This document shows, one piece after another, positions 33,050-44,946 of a stretch of DNA of 64,000 nucleotides. Position numbers and translations under genes: made by a program. Below the pieces are notes generated by a model. That model made no database searches. It saw nothing but the letters and a program-made list of their open reading frames with translations, and was not told the origin of the DNA. Source of the DNA: Annona cherimola (lineage: Eukaryota > Streptophyta > Magnoliopsida > Magnoliales > Annonaceae); contig CM059971.1 of assembly GCA_030490835.1 (NCBI GenBank), forward strand, positions 55,910,012-55,974,011, in the 5' to 3' direction. Each line of letters opens with the position of its first letter. Position 1 is the first letter of the stretch.

Positions 33050-34560
33050 TGAGGTTGAAGTATTGCTTAACACCCCAATAAGACATCCTTCAACTACAAC
33101 TTCACCTTATTTCCATATTCTGTTTGACAATTTCAAATGCATTCAGGTTGTTTCAGATCTCGTTCCTAATATAGGACCACCGTTTGGATGAGGCGTGGCT
33201 ACAAATAGTAAAAAATTGTGTAGCTTTCTTATCACTACTTATGGTCGAATGTTTAAATTGAGATTCACATCTTGTGTCCACTGTAGTAATGTATGGAATG
33301 GAAAGATAGTCTTCGTTTTTAAGAATTAGAACAATATATGCCAGCCCACAATAACAGTTGACTCAAATTTTTAGGCATGAGCATGAGGTGACCATTTCCT
33401 CTACATTGCACGTTAGTTTCTTTCACTTGTTCTCATCCTCCCTTCTAACAAGAACACTTGCCATTCTTGCATTTCCCCTTCCTCTATGACCTTCTCTACA
33501 ACATAGTACACACACTCTACCACTTTTATCTGAAATTCTAAAAAGATATTCCTAGTATATACTTTTGTCATATGACCTTCAATGTTGTATTTAGTTTTTC
33601 AACTCAGGAATGCCATAAAAGGTCTTGAAATTAGCATATACTTTTACCTCATGCCTCCTCTCAAGTGCTTTATTGTAGCCATTTGCAAATTCCATTTTGA
33701 ATTTTGAGATGCAAAACCATAAAGAAGGCATTAATACTCTCACTTCATTGCATAGTTCTCATGCCAATTGAGAATATCTTTTTCACATAAGTAGAAATCC
33801 ATTAATGGCGAATATTATACAGGTGTCACAATCATGCATTCTTTTGTAATTCAAACTTGTTTATTATTGCTTGCCAATTAATCTCAAATTCTTCCTTACT
33901 TGTGGTGCCAAATAAATAGTAGTTTCATTTTTCCTTGAATGTAGGATGTTGATGAATGACATGAGATAATTTCTCTGGTATTTACTTATGTATATGCCAC
34001 AAGCATAAGAGATAAATTTGTGTTTGAAAATATTGTTGCTATTGCTGCTCTGATTGCTACATATTGATCTATGATGATGGTCTTAGGATGGGCTCCATCC
34101 ATTGTATCTACCTAGGTTTGGAAGAACCACTTAAAATCTTCAATTGTCTCCTAAAAGAGCAAGCCTACACCAAATAAGCATGTCTGCTTATGGTGATTGA
34201 CACCAAAAAAGGACTAGATTGCATATAATCTCATTAATCTTGGATGTGGTATCAAAACATATGACATTACCAAATACCAAATAGTCTTCCTTTGATTTTC
34301 CATCAACCCAAAAACATGAAGTGAATCTCATGTCCTCGTCAACTTAGATCTCATAGGAGAAATGAATATGATCACGACTCTTTAATTGAAACATGTGCAA
34401 TGGAGTATTTGCATCATTTTCATACACAAATTGTCACTTTCTTCGTAGAGCATTATTAGCATCCCTTATTGAATACTTAAGATGAGAAGAACTACCTACT
34501 TCATTCATCATAAAATCAATTGACCTAGCCACATCAACTCCGAATGTTGCCAGTGCATTT
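33050..34560 (-). pseudogene. FAR1/FRS-like (MULE transposase-derived) pseudogene
   Basis: No long ORF remains, but the minus strand, read across frames, shows successive blocks of a FAR1-RELATED SEQUENCE protein. In order they are a D..SR.DY..FG.VVCFDTT-like block (DYLVFGNVICFDTT, about 34300), PKTIIIDQ..A...AIA..F (about 34075), the FEINWQ..I.KFEL block (about 33880) and WISTYVKKIF (about 33800). A degraded SWIM-like C..FE...I.C.H..F region ending in QWTQDVNLNLNIRP (about 33260) closes it. FRS proteins are transcription factors descended from MULE transposases. At least half a dozen stops and frameshifts show it is dead. It could be a domesticated-gene copy or a mobile MULE relative. Confidence 0.7.
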
Positions 34561-34779
34561 TTTTTTTTGAATTTCTAAAACTACTCAAAAACCTAAAATA
34601 GGTGAAGAAAAAATATGACAAATCCTCAAAGATGCAAGTATCATTACATTGTTAGTGTTACTACATTATTAAGAAAGAGAATGCGAGGAAATAATGTAGT
34701 TTTGCTACATTCTTAGTGTTTTCTAGAAGCTTTGCAATAAATTATTTCATGCTTATTGCATCTAGCAAGTAGCATTACA

Positions 34780-35260
34780 TTGTATCACCAACATACATCT
34801 TTGAAAAGTTGTTAGTGCATTGCGTAGTCTATAAGACATTATTCGAAAAGCACATATACCTTATGGACGTGTAAAAGTTTCCTTTTCTTGATCTTTAGGG
34901 TAAATAGCAATTAGATGTACCCAGAATAATCATCCAGAAAGCAAAAGTTATTTTTAACCTATGAGCTTCTCCAATGCTTGATCAATTAATGAAAGTAAAA
35001 AGTGATCCTTCTCTGTTAGAGCATTCAACTTTTGATAATCAATGCATACCCTCCATGTCATAGTTAACTTGATTAGCACATGTTGACCTTGATCATTATA
35101 GACCACCATGAGTCCAGATTTTATCAGCACCACTTGGTTTGGGTTGGCCATTTACTGTCAAAGATGGGATAAATAATGCCTGCATCAAGGCACCTGACCA
35201 CCTCATTTTTGAATACTTTCTTCATATTAGGATCAAAATACTTCTACATATCTCAACTCA
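34780..35260 (-). pseudogene. Ty3/gypsy reverse-transcriptase remnant (Athila/Tat-like)
   Basis: The minus strand keeps a 65-codon frame (34954-35151) with WRVCIDYQKLNALTEKDHF and LIDQALEKL, the RT segment of Athila/Tat-type gypsy elements. The preceding block (35240-35150) reads LDAGIIYPIFDSKW in another frame. The following blocks (34950-34790) resemble FLD.YSGY, Q.KT.FT..YG..AF and the NA..TFQRCM block, across several frameshifts. No LTR or integrase can be tied to it. Confidence 0.8.
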
Positions 35261-35559
35261 TCTTAGTATTGTCCTCCAGATAGATATAATGTATACATAT
35301 GGATGGGTTAATTTCCTTAAGATTGGCAACAAACCAACTTATGACACTCTGATGAGCTTTGATAACATCAATTAAGTGTATTTATTGAGTTTGAGTGAGG
35401 TAGATGCTATTATTATAAACTCAACTATTAAAAATTGCAAATCAAATACTCAGTTTTATGTGTTACAATTCCAATTACTAACTTCATATGGGCTTTGTGC
35501 ATGTAAGATAGTAGCATAAAGATTAAATGCAAATAACTAAAGTCACATTCTAAGTTGAC

Positions 35560-36835
35560 CTTAGATGTACATAGGGTAATGTCCAACCCAAGTCGACTCT
35601 AAAAGCGACTTCAAAGGAAGATTTCGAGTAGAGAATTTTGGAAGAGAATTGCGCATGTGAAGTTACATCTCAAGTCGACTTCAGATGCGACTTGGGTGAA
35701 GTCAAAGTTGAAGTCGACCTCAACCTTTGACTTAGAAGAAGTCAACAGACCATAAGCATTTTGTCAAAAAAAATATAGTTTGAAATCACAACCCAAGTTA
35801 CTTCACACATGACATGGGTAAAGTCGAAATTAAAGTTCACATCAACGAGTTATTTGGAAGAAGAAAATGAACCACAAACTCTTTATTCAGATAATGCAGT
35901 TTGAAGTCAATGTTCAAGTTGACTTCATATGCAACTTTGATATAGTTCAACTCAAGGTCAACTCCTAAGTTAGACTTTGAAAAGGAGAAGGAAGACCAAG
36001 GAGCTGAAGGCATGAAAACTTATTGAAGTTGTCCTCGAAGTCAACCTTAGTTGTGACTTAGGTGAAGTCCCACTAAAATAGATTTTTTGTGCGACTTAAA
36101 GGCTAGAACTTGAGAGATTACTCCATTGTGAAGAAATATCAAGTTGAAGTTGATACCTAGGTCGACTTCATTGCGACTTGGGTGAAGTCGCATACCAAGT
36201 TGACCTCACATGTGATTTTAATCATAACAGTCATAGATTTTTTTGATGAAACAATCATAAAAGTTTTTAATCGTGCATAAAATGTGCACTACCTACCATC
36301 AAAAGTTTAAATATAATTCAAATCCATAAATACCCCATTAAGTATAGTTAATGAGGTTAGCTAGAACATTGATTGTGCTCCCACCTTCCTACTTACAAGT
36401 ATTCAAAACTGCTTTAAAGAAATTTCAAGTCAAGATCTCAAAGCTCACTAGGCTTCAAAGTTCAACTCTTTTCTTCATTCACTATTAGAGCTTGTGGTGC
36501 TAGTCGTTCTACACATATTGTAAATTTTAGTTTCTTAGATTTGATATCTTTTCGTTATATATCAACATTTGGCTTATTGTTAGAGATCGAGGCAAGAAGA
36601 GTGTGGTTGGAGTGGTAGTCACCAACTTCTTATGTGTGTGTGTTCCTAACCAGCACCATATAGGTACAATTTAAAAGAGAACAGAATTTCTCTATTATAA
36701 TTGGTAAGTGATAGTAAAATCCAAGATATAAAGGGTTGAGCTTAGAAAAGTAGAGTAAAGAGGTTGTTCGAACTTCTATAAAAATCTTTTATGTCCTCTT
36801 GTGCACTGGTGTACATCCACGAGTGTGTCGTTAGA
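35560..36835 (+). repeat. Old Sirevirus-type LTR remnant
   Basis: The left half (35580-36215) is a run of decayed palindromes of the CAAGTCGACTTCAGATGCGACTTGG kind (quoted in two parts: CAAGTCGACTTC and GATGCGACTTGG), as in the intact element. After it come a TATA-like CATAAATACCCC (36326) and a U5-like end with GTTGTTCGAACTTCTATAA (36761), similar to Sirevirus LTR ends. Orientation is therefore plus. Many former GTCGAC sites have become GTTGAC or GTCAAC. The right end is lost at the next repeat. Confidence 0.55.
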
Positions 36836-36837
36836 AA

Positions 36838-38280
36838 CCCATTATCAGCAATCTCAAATTATACCACACCACATTAAGAATAATAAATAATTATAGCGTA
36901 GAATAATAGTGAGACGGGTTGAATCCACAGATAGACAAAGAATGTTTGAATTATTTAGGAAAAGAAAATTTTATTAAACTAAATTATCCAAAACAAAATT
37001 ACAACTAAGAATTAAAGTGCGATAAAAATAATCTTAAATGAAATCTAACTAAAAACAGAAAATAAAATTCTAAAATTAATTAAGCAAAAGAAAATAAATT
37101 TGGATGACTTGTACGAAGAAGATCTCCTCCTGAAGTTTCTCCAGATCCGTGAGATTGAAAACTGAAGATGAAAGTGAAAATTAGGAGTAGAACTTCACAT
37201 CCCCTAAACCATGCCTGCACCTCCTTTTATAGATATGACACTCTGTTGTAACTTGCATTGCATGTGTTTGACACAAATCGAGTGCATGTATCCTTTCAAT
37301 GGACAAAATTAATCCTACTACGCACAAAAGCAAAACAGAATATGAAGGGGTTGAGGCAGATTGCTAGCGCAGCTTGCTCGCACATTGGGTTGCATATTTT
37401 AGCCGGCCTGGGTTAAAACACGTATTTCTTGTGGCCTGGATTGGATGGCTGAACAGCGTAGTTCTCCTTGGATTGCCGGTCCCCTCGGTTGATTTAGAAT
37501 GGAAGGAGGTGGTGGCGTGACTGCCCTTCTTTTGAGGCCCAACCCATGGGAACGCGATTCCACAATTTTTTCATGGGAACCTCATCTCCAGCCGTTCATT
37601 TTCGTTGAATGGCTGTGATGATTTTGGGTATATTTGGAAATAGAAAAAGTCGATCGAAGGGTTTGGATTTTGATAGGCTTACTCGCGCCCATGAGCTTCC
37701 ATCTCTTTCATCTGCGGATTTCATCTGCCGGATGCATCTGGCAACTTTTAGACGGTGCCGGCTGCCACGGTGATTGTAATGGGTGATTTGTACCATTGAT
37801 TTTGGTTATGCAGCTGGATTTTATTTGAATAAGCAACAACTGTGATTCGTGATTCAATAATGAATAGTTGAAAATCAACTACTACCGACGATGGAATAGT
37901 CATGGATAGTTCACTCTGTATTCACCATGGGTGTAGACAGTTATTCTAGAGACAAAGTGCAGGCATTGATCAGATGTGTGGTCCTTTTTTGCTGTTCGGA
38001 GAAGAAATTGGTACCGACGTAGATGGGTTTTTATCTCTAACTGTTTGATTGGTTCTGATCATGCATTTTCCAGCCATTGCCACCGGATCTGGGTGATGGG
38101 TTCGTCGAATATCGATGATGGGTTCGCCTAATTCCTTCCTTTGCGTTAAAGATGATGTGGAGCATTGAACCTGTAGTGCTCTAGCATTACACTCGAACTT
38201 GTACACACGCAGCACCGATTTAAGTACGGAAACAGTTACAAAGCCACGTAATTCTGCCCATTGTTTTAAAAGGTCGTTAG
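36838..38280 (-). repeat. LTR-like segment of the same broad class as 4490-6335
   Basis: The left edge has the phrase TAGCGTAGAATAATAGTGAGACGGGTTGAATCCACAG in pieces (GTGAGACGGGTTGAATCCAC at 36910-36929), like the GAGTATCG..CCAC segments of the other copies. The minus strand has a TATA box (CTATAAAAGG, plus 37223-37232) followed by a leader. The rest is moderately GC-richer unique-looking DNA (37330-38230) with no exon I can support; the 66- and 81-codon frames lack family features. Confidence 0.35.
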
Positions 38281-39534
38281 ATATTCCTCAAATTAATTTA
38301 AAAACATATTATTCTGCTTTATAATTAATAAATAATTATTTAATTATGAAATTAAAAGACCATAAAACTTTGATATAAAAAAATCATAAAATTATTTAAT
38401 TTAATATTTAAAGCCCATATTTTGAAAAAAAACATACTTTTAAATAAAATTTGCATCAGCTTCATGTAATTGTTCACTAAATTGATGCAAAATACTCACA
38501 AAATTATTTATAAAATACTTATTGTAATATTTTGTGTATTTGATTTTTCAACATACATGATTTTATAAATCTTAAATAAACATATAATAAATATTATTAT
38601 TGATTTAAATTCAATTGAAAATCAACTAACATGTGATAAGCATTCACTCAAAAGTATTTTAAAAATCAAAAAATTTATAATTAGTTGAATTTTTAAATAA
38701 AAAGTATTAAATTTTTAAAAATTAATCAACTGTAATTTTATTTTATCAAAAATGAATTAAATCCTAATATTTTATATTTCAAAAATAATGCAAAATGGCA
38801 CATTTATAGTAAATATGAAAATTTTTATAAAAATATAATTTTATAAAATTTCATTTAAAATTTCTATTTAATTGCATCATTTTATAATAAAAATGTGATT
38901 TTAACATGAAGAAATGGACTTAATTCTAAAATAAAAAAAGAAATCCACTTTAGTTTGCCCATATGCAAAAAATGTTTTGTGAACTCCTGCATTGCTCTTT
39001 GCTTATAATCAAAATTTAAAAAAATTTAACTCTCTAAATTTAGAGGTGTTCTATAACATGAAGATTTTAATGGAACTTTAAATTTGATTGAACTTTATTT
39101 AGAGGTGTTCTATAATATAAAAAATTTCTATAAATTTTTAATTCAATGTAAATATTTATTAAACTAATAATTTATATTTGGTTTCACTTGAAGTAAATAA
39201 ATTTTTATTTTTATTTTAAATTTATTAATTCTAGTAACAATAAATCACAATTAGTATATTAATACGTTAAATTTATAATATAAACTGTAATAATATTATT
39301 ATATAATTTTAATAAATTTTATTATAAAACTTCTATTAAATATAGTTATTTACTAAATTGATTATTTAACCAATTCCAAAAAGTAACATATAATTATATA
39401 TTAAATCTAAATTACAGTTATGTATAATTTATAACAATTTTAGTTTTACAGCATCATATATATATATAATATTTTTACTATTTTATATAATATTTAGTTT
39501 TAGATTATGAATATTTTGTTTTCTAAATATATAT
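38281..39534. repeat. AT-rich domain with left copy of a diverged duplication
   Basis: No gene is seen. About 39040-39470 is repeated at about 41070-41500: both contain AATATAAACTGTAATAATAT, then CTATTAAAT.TAGTTATTTAC, TTGATTATTTAACCAAT.CC and a final TTTTA.AGC.TCATATATA. The two copies differ at scattered positions and short indels. Confidence 0.6.
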
Positions 39535-40548
39535 ATATATGTCCCGCTGGTATCCAAAAATGAATGTTTTATTTTGTTAAAATATATATGTGTCCTGCAG
39601 GCGTCCAAAAAATGAATATTTTGTTTTTCTAAAATATATATGTGTCCCGCGGGCGTCCAAAAATAAATATTTTATTTTCTAAAAATATATATGTGTCCCG
39701 CGGGCCTCCAAAAATGAATATTTTATTTTCTAAAAATATATATGTGTCCCGCGGGCCTCCAAAAATGAATATTTTATTTTCTAAATATATATATATGTCC
39801 CGCGGACCTCCAAAAATGAATATTTTGTTTTCTAAATATATATATGTGTTCCGCGGGCCTCCAAAAATGAATGTTTTGTTTTTTTAAAATATATACATGT
39901 CCCGCGGGCCTCCAAAAATGAATATTTTGTTTTCTAAATATATATATGTGTCCCGCGGGCCTCAAAAAATGAATGTTTCGTTTTTCTAAGATACATATAT
40001 GTGTCTCGCGGGCGTCCAAAAAACGAATATTTTGTTTTCTAAAATATATATATGTGTCCCGTGGGCCTCCAAAAATGAATATTTTATTTTCTAAAACATA
40101 TACATGTCGCGCGGGCATCCAAAAATGAATATTTTATTTTCTAAAATATATATATGTCCCACGGGCCTCCAAAAATGAATATTTTATTTTTCTAAAATAT
40201 ATATGTGTCACGCGGGCGTCCAAAAAATGAATATTTTATTTTTCTAAAATATATATGTGTCCCGCGGGCATCCAAAAATGAATAATTTATTTTCTAAAAT
40301 ATATATATGTGTCCCGAGGGCCTCCAAAAATGAATATTTTGTTTTCTAAAAATATATGTGTCTCACGGGCCTCCAAAAATGAATATTTTATTTTCTAAAA
40401 ATATATGTGTCTCACGGGCCTCCAAAAATGAATATTTTATTTTCTAAAAATATATATGTGTCCCGCGGGAATCCAAAAATGAATTTTTTATTTTCTAAAA
40501 TATATATGTGTGTCCCACGAGCGTCCAAAAATGAATATTTTGTTTTCT
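39535..40548. repeat. 51-bp minisatellite array, about 20 units
   Basis: The unit consists of GTCCCGCGGGCCTCCAAAAA, TGAATATTTTATTTTCTAAA and AATATATATGT, with a GC-rich CCCGCGGGC core in otherwise AT-rich DNA. Units start near 39541, 39592, 39643, 39695, 39746 and so on to 40512. 51 is divisible by three, so several frames stay open and give apparent repeat proteins on both strands; I do not regard these as genes. The array is flanked by ACAGCATCATATATATATA and ACAGCGTCATATATATA. Confidence 0.9.
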
Positions 40549-41685
40549 ACAGCGTCATATATATAATTATTTTACTATTCTATATTTTTACGTAAATTTT
40601 TATTTCATTTTATCGAGAGGAGTTAATGTTTTATATAAATTTATATATTTAAATAGTTTTAAAATGATTTAGACATCAAATAAATTATTAAGTATATATA
40701 TTTTGCAAAATACACAGATTAAGTAAAATATTCAAAAATTATAAAAAATTAGATGCTGTTAGATTATAAAAAGTTATAAAAAATTATTTAAAATAAATAA
40801 TTTATCATCATTAAAAAATATTTATTTTGCAAGATATATTTTAATTAATACTTTTCATATGGATTTAAATTAATTTTCAATTTTGTTAAAATTTGATTAA
40901 CTTTGGTTAAATTTGATTTAACCTTATTTTGTTACAATGTTGGGACATATAATTAAAACATTATTTACTTAAATATTAATATTGAGATGCAGAATTAAAT
41001 AATGATTTAAATTAAGTATTTTTTTACCAATTTAAGTTTTGGCATAGTTTTAATTACAGTTTTGGAACATATAATTTGTCTATAAATTTTGTATAAATTT
41101 TTTATTCAATGTAAGCATTTATTAATTTCATAGTTTTACATCGATTTCAATTGAAGTAAATAAATTTGTATTTTTATTTTAAATTAATTAATTCTATTAA
41201 CAATAAATCACAAGTAGTATATTGATATGTTAAACTTGTAATATAAACTGTAATAATATTATTTTATAATTTTAATAAATTTTAATATATTAATATGTTA
41301 AATTTCTAATATAAACTGTAATAATATTATTATATAATTTAAATAAAATTTATTATAAAATTTCTATTAAATGTAGTTATTTACTAAATTGATTATTTAA
41401 CCAATCCCAAAAAGTAACATATATTTTTATATTAAATATAAATTACAGTTATATATAATTTATTATAATTTTAGTTTTATAGCGTCATATATAATAATTT
41501 TTACAATTTTATATATTTACGTAAATTTTGATTTTATTTAATTTAAATTAGTTAATATTTTTAATTATAAATTCATATATTTATTTAGTTTTAAAATTAT
41601 TTAAAGGTTTGCATAGTTATGAAATGAATTATTAATTATATATCTTTTGCAAAATACACAAATTAGGTAAAATATTTATAAAATA
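40549..41685. repeat. AT-rich DNA with right copy of the diverged duplication
   Basis: No gene. 41070-41500 duplicates 39040-39470. At the place where the left copy carries the 51-bp array, this copy runs straight through (TTTTATAGCGTCATATATAA, about 41480), giving an array-free version of the locus. Confidence 0.6.
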
Positions 41686-43190
41686 TCATAAATTAGATGC
41701 GGTTAGATGCAGTTAGATGCGATTAGATGCTGTTAGATGCAGCTAGATGCGATTAGATGCTGTTAGATGCAGTTAGATGCGGTTAGACGCTATTAGATTA
41801 AATTGGATTTCATTAAATCATATTATTTGGGTTTCAAACTCCATAATTAAGGTGTAAATGACCTTATAAGTGGCCTAGGATCATATTATAGCTGTTAAAT
41901 TAGGATTAACTTATTAATTTCAAAAATTAGATGCGATTAGATGCAGTTAGATGCTATTAGATGCGGTTAGATGTGGTTAGATACAGTTAGATGCGATTAG
42001 ATGCAGTTAGATGCTATTAGATGCGGTTAGATGTGGTTAGATACAGTTAGATGCGGTTAGATAATGTTAGACGCTGTTAGATTAAGGTGGATTTTATTAA
42101 ATCATATTATCTAGGTTTTAAATTCCGTAATTAAGGTGTAAATGACGTTATAAGGGGCCTAGGATCATATTACAGGTGTTAAATTAGGATTAACTTATTA
42201 ATTTCAAAAATTAGATGCGGTTAGATGCTGTTAGATGCAGTTAGATGCGGTTAGATGCGGTTAGATGCGGTTAGATGCTGTTAGATGCCGTTAGATGCTG
42301 TTAGATGTCGTTAGATGCGATTAGACGCTGTTAGATTATGGTGATTTCATTAAATCATATTATAGGGGTTTCAAATTCCGTAATTAAGGGGCATAGGATC
42401 ATATTACATGTGTTAAATTAGGATTAACTAATTAATTTCAAAAATTAGATGCGGTTAGATGCGGTTAGATGCTGTTAGATGCAGTTAGATGCTGTTAGAT
42501 GCCGTTAGATGCCGTTAGATGCGATTAGATGCTGTTAGTTAAGGTGGATTTCATTAAATCATATTATCTGAGTTTTAAATTCTGTAATTAAGGTGTAAAT
42601 GACGTTATAAGGGGCCTAGGATCATATTACAGGTATTAAATTAGGATTAACTTATTAATTTCAAAAATTAGATACGGTTAGATGCTGTTAGATTCCGTTA
42701 GATGCTGTTAGATGCCGTTAGATGCGATTAGACGCTGTTAGATTATGGTGATTTCATTAAATCATATTATATGGGTTTCAAATTCCATAATTAAGGTATA
42801 AATGACGTAATAAGGGGTCTAGGATTATATTACAGGTGTTAAATTAGGATTAACTTATTAATTTCAAAAATTAGATGCGGTTAGATGTTGTTAGATGCGG
42901 TTAGATGCTGTTAGATGTCGTTAGATGCTGTTAGATGCCATTATATGCAATTAGACGCTGTTAGATTATGGTGATTTCATTAAATCATATTATATGGGTT
43001 TCAAATTCCGTAATTAATGTTTAAATGACATAATAAGGGGCCTAGGATCATATTACAGGTGTTAAATTAGGATTAACTTATTAATTTCAAAAATTAGATG
43101 CGGTTATATGCGGTTAGATGCTGTTAGATCTGATTAGATGCGGTTAGATGCTGTTAGATGCTGTTAGATGTCGTTAGATCCGATTATATT
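41686..43190. repeat. 11-bp repeat (TTAGATGC.GT) in higher-order units
   Basis: Runs of TTAGATGCGGT, TTAGATGCTGT, TTAGATGCAGT and TTAGATGCCGT, usually six to fifteen per run, alternate with a conserved spacer of about 130-150 bp. The spacer carries ATTTCATTAAATCATATTAT, GGCCTAGGATCATATTACAG and TTAGGATTAACTTATTAATT. Seven runs start near 41692, 41930, 42213, 42446, 42669, 42873 and 43094. The whole is a higher-order satellite with unit lengths of roughly 200-285 bp. No ORF. Confidence 0.9.
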
Positions 43191-44380
43191 CAGAAAATAA
43201 AAAATATTAATAAATTTTCAAAAATTCGAGAAAAATAAAAGAAGTTGTTATTTTTTAGAGTACTTTAATTACATTAACTTTAAATAATATAAAATAACTC
43301 CTAATAAAAATTATATTTTCCAACTTTACCAATTATAATGAAATCTTATTAAAAAATAATTTTTTATACACAAATATTTTTAGAAATTGTCAAATAATGA
43401 AAAATTATGTCTACATAAATTTTAATACTTGATCTAGCAGATGAATGGAATAGATTGAGATTTTGTATATATATAATACAAATTTTATCAAAAAATCAAA
43501 CATACCCACGTTTTTAAACAAATATACTCTCGCTGTAAAATTACCACAATGCCCAGCTTCCTTTTTTTTCTCAAGGGAAGTGCTTCCCCTGGGTTGGGCC
43601 TCCTTTTTTTATTGCTTTTCTCTTATGTTTTTTTTATTGTCTACTTGCAAGCACAAAGATGGGCCATGGAATTTTTGGTCGTTGCTTTTCTAGTTTTTTG
43701 CATCTAGGTTGCTGCTGATTTTTTTTGCATGTCGCTAGTTGTGATGGCCCGTCCACTTAATAAATCAAGTTGCTGATTTGATTGAATCTGCTCACTACTG
43801 TGTTGAAGGTACTAGGCACTAACAGATGCTTGAGTTCAGAGTTGTGAAAAACAAATCTGCTATTTCCGCAAGGATGTGAATATCGTTGTTGAATGCTTAT
43901 GGGTCCATGGGCAGACCTCTTTTTGGGAAGAAAGCAAGTAGCAGAGTGGAGAAGATTTCGTACTTCGCTTATGCATTTTAATTGATGAATGTGCAATTAG
44001 ATTTTTATAATATGTATGACCCAAACACATGTACAATTCCACCCCACTATTTTTAATAACACATGATAATCTCAATATTTTAGATGGAAAGCATATTTTT
44101 CAATTAATTACCCATAAACCCCTTTACTAAATGAAAATTTTCATACTTAAAAAATTGATAAAAATTTTAAGTTATGCACTTACTTCTTCTTCCTTTGCTT
44201 TCCCACTTTAGCTTTCTAAGTTTCATTCAAGGGGAATTAATATTTAAGAGGTTAAGTTTCAATAGAAAAGAAAAAATTTTAAATTGCCCAAATCTCCCCT
44301 TCCCTTTTAGATAAAGTCACTCGTTTGAGACAAATAAGTGGGATTAGAGTAGAGTTCAAGTTATTACAGCAAACTTCATG
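43191..44380. other. No gene seen
   Basis: AT-rich to 43540, then more balanced DNA with T-runs (43560-43640). Short frames at 43463 and 43757-44075 lack family features. Confidence 0.5.
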
Positions 44381-44386
44381 GGGTAA

Positions 44387-44946
44387 TTTTGCATTTGCTG
44401 AAGAACAATCTTTAAATAAACCATCATTATTTCACAGCAATAATTTTACTTACTGGAAGTTAAGAATGAAATAGTTCATTATGGCTACAAATTTAGATTC
44501 TTGAATTGTTATCCAAGACAATGTTACTATGCATAAAAGTGATAAAGCTTCGAAATGGATAGAAGAAGAAGTAAAAGTTGAGAAAAATAATGCCAATGTC
44601 ATGAACTCACTATTTTGTGCACTCACAATATTTAAGTATGATAAAGTATCCTCTTGTCAAACTACCAAGGAAATTCGGAATACTTTAATATCTATCTATA
44701 AAGGCACTTCTCAGGTCCAAGAGACTAAAAGAAATATACTTATTGAAGAGTTAAAAAGTTTCAAAATGCTTGAAAATGAAAATATATCTAAAATATTTAT
44801 AAAATTTTCTAAATTAACAAATACTCTTGTAGCTCTTGGAAAGGTTGTCTCTAAATCTAAACAGGTGATGAAGATTCTGCAAGTTTTGCTCGAGCCATGG
44901 ACTCTTAATATTACAGCCATGAAAGAGGCTAAGAATATCAACATGT
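44387..44946 (+). pseudogene. Copia (Sirevirus-like) gag pseudogene
   Basis: Translation follows the gag of the intact Sirevirus over about 185 residues: FAEEQS, then NNFTYWKLRMK, a stop, FIMATNLDS, a stop, IQDNVTM, KASKWIEEEV, MNSLFCAL, GTSQVQETKRNIL and a final NITAMKEAKNIN. Two in-frame stops break the N-terminal part. Coding similarity ends abruptly at 44946, in the equivalent of AKDLNTLKL, where LTR-like sequence begins. No pol follows. Confidence 0.85.

Noticed and set aside
37596..38215. Possible minus-strand gene in GC-richer DNA
   Set aside because: The 66- and 81-codon frames show no family pattern, splice logic or continuation; the DNA fits an LTR-like repeat better.
39642..40595. 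Repeat-protein-like frames on both strands
   Set aside because: They follow from a 51-bp tandem repeat whose length is divisible by three; no start context or conservation supports a protein.
39535..43190. CRISPR-like array
   Set aside because: The units are contiguous tandem repeats or repeats with a conserved spacer, in a plant genome; there are no unique spacers and no cas genes.
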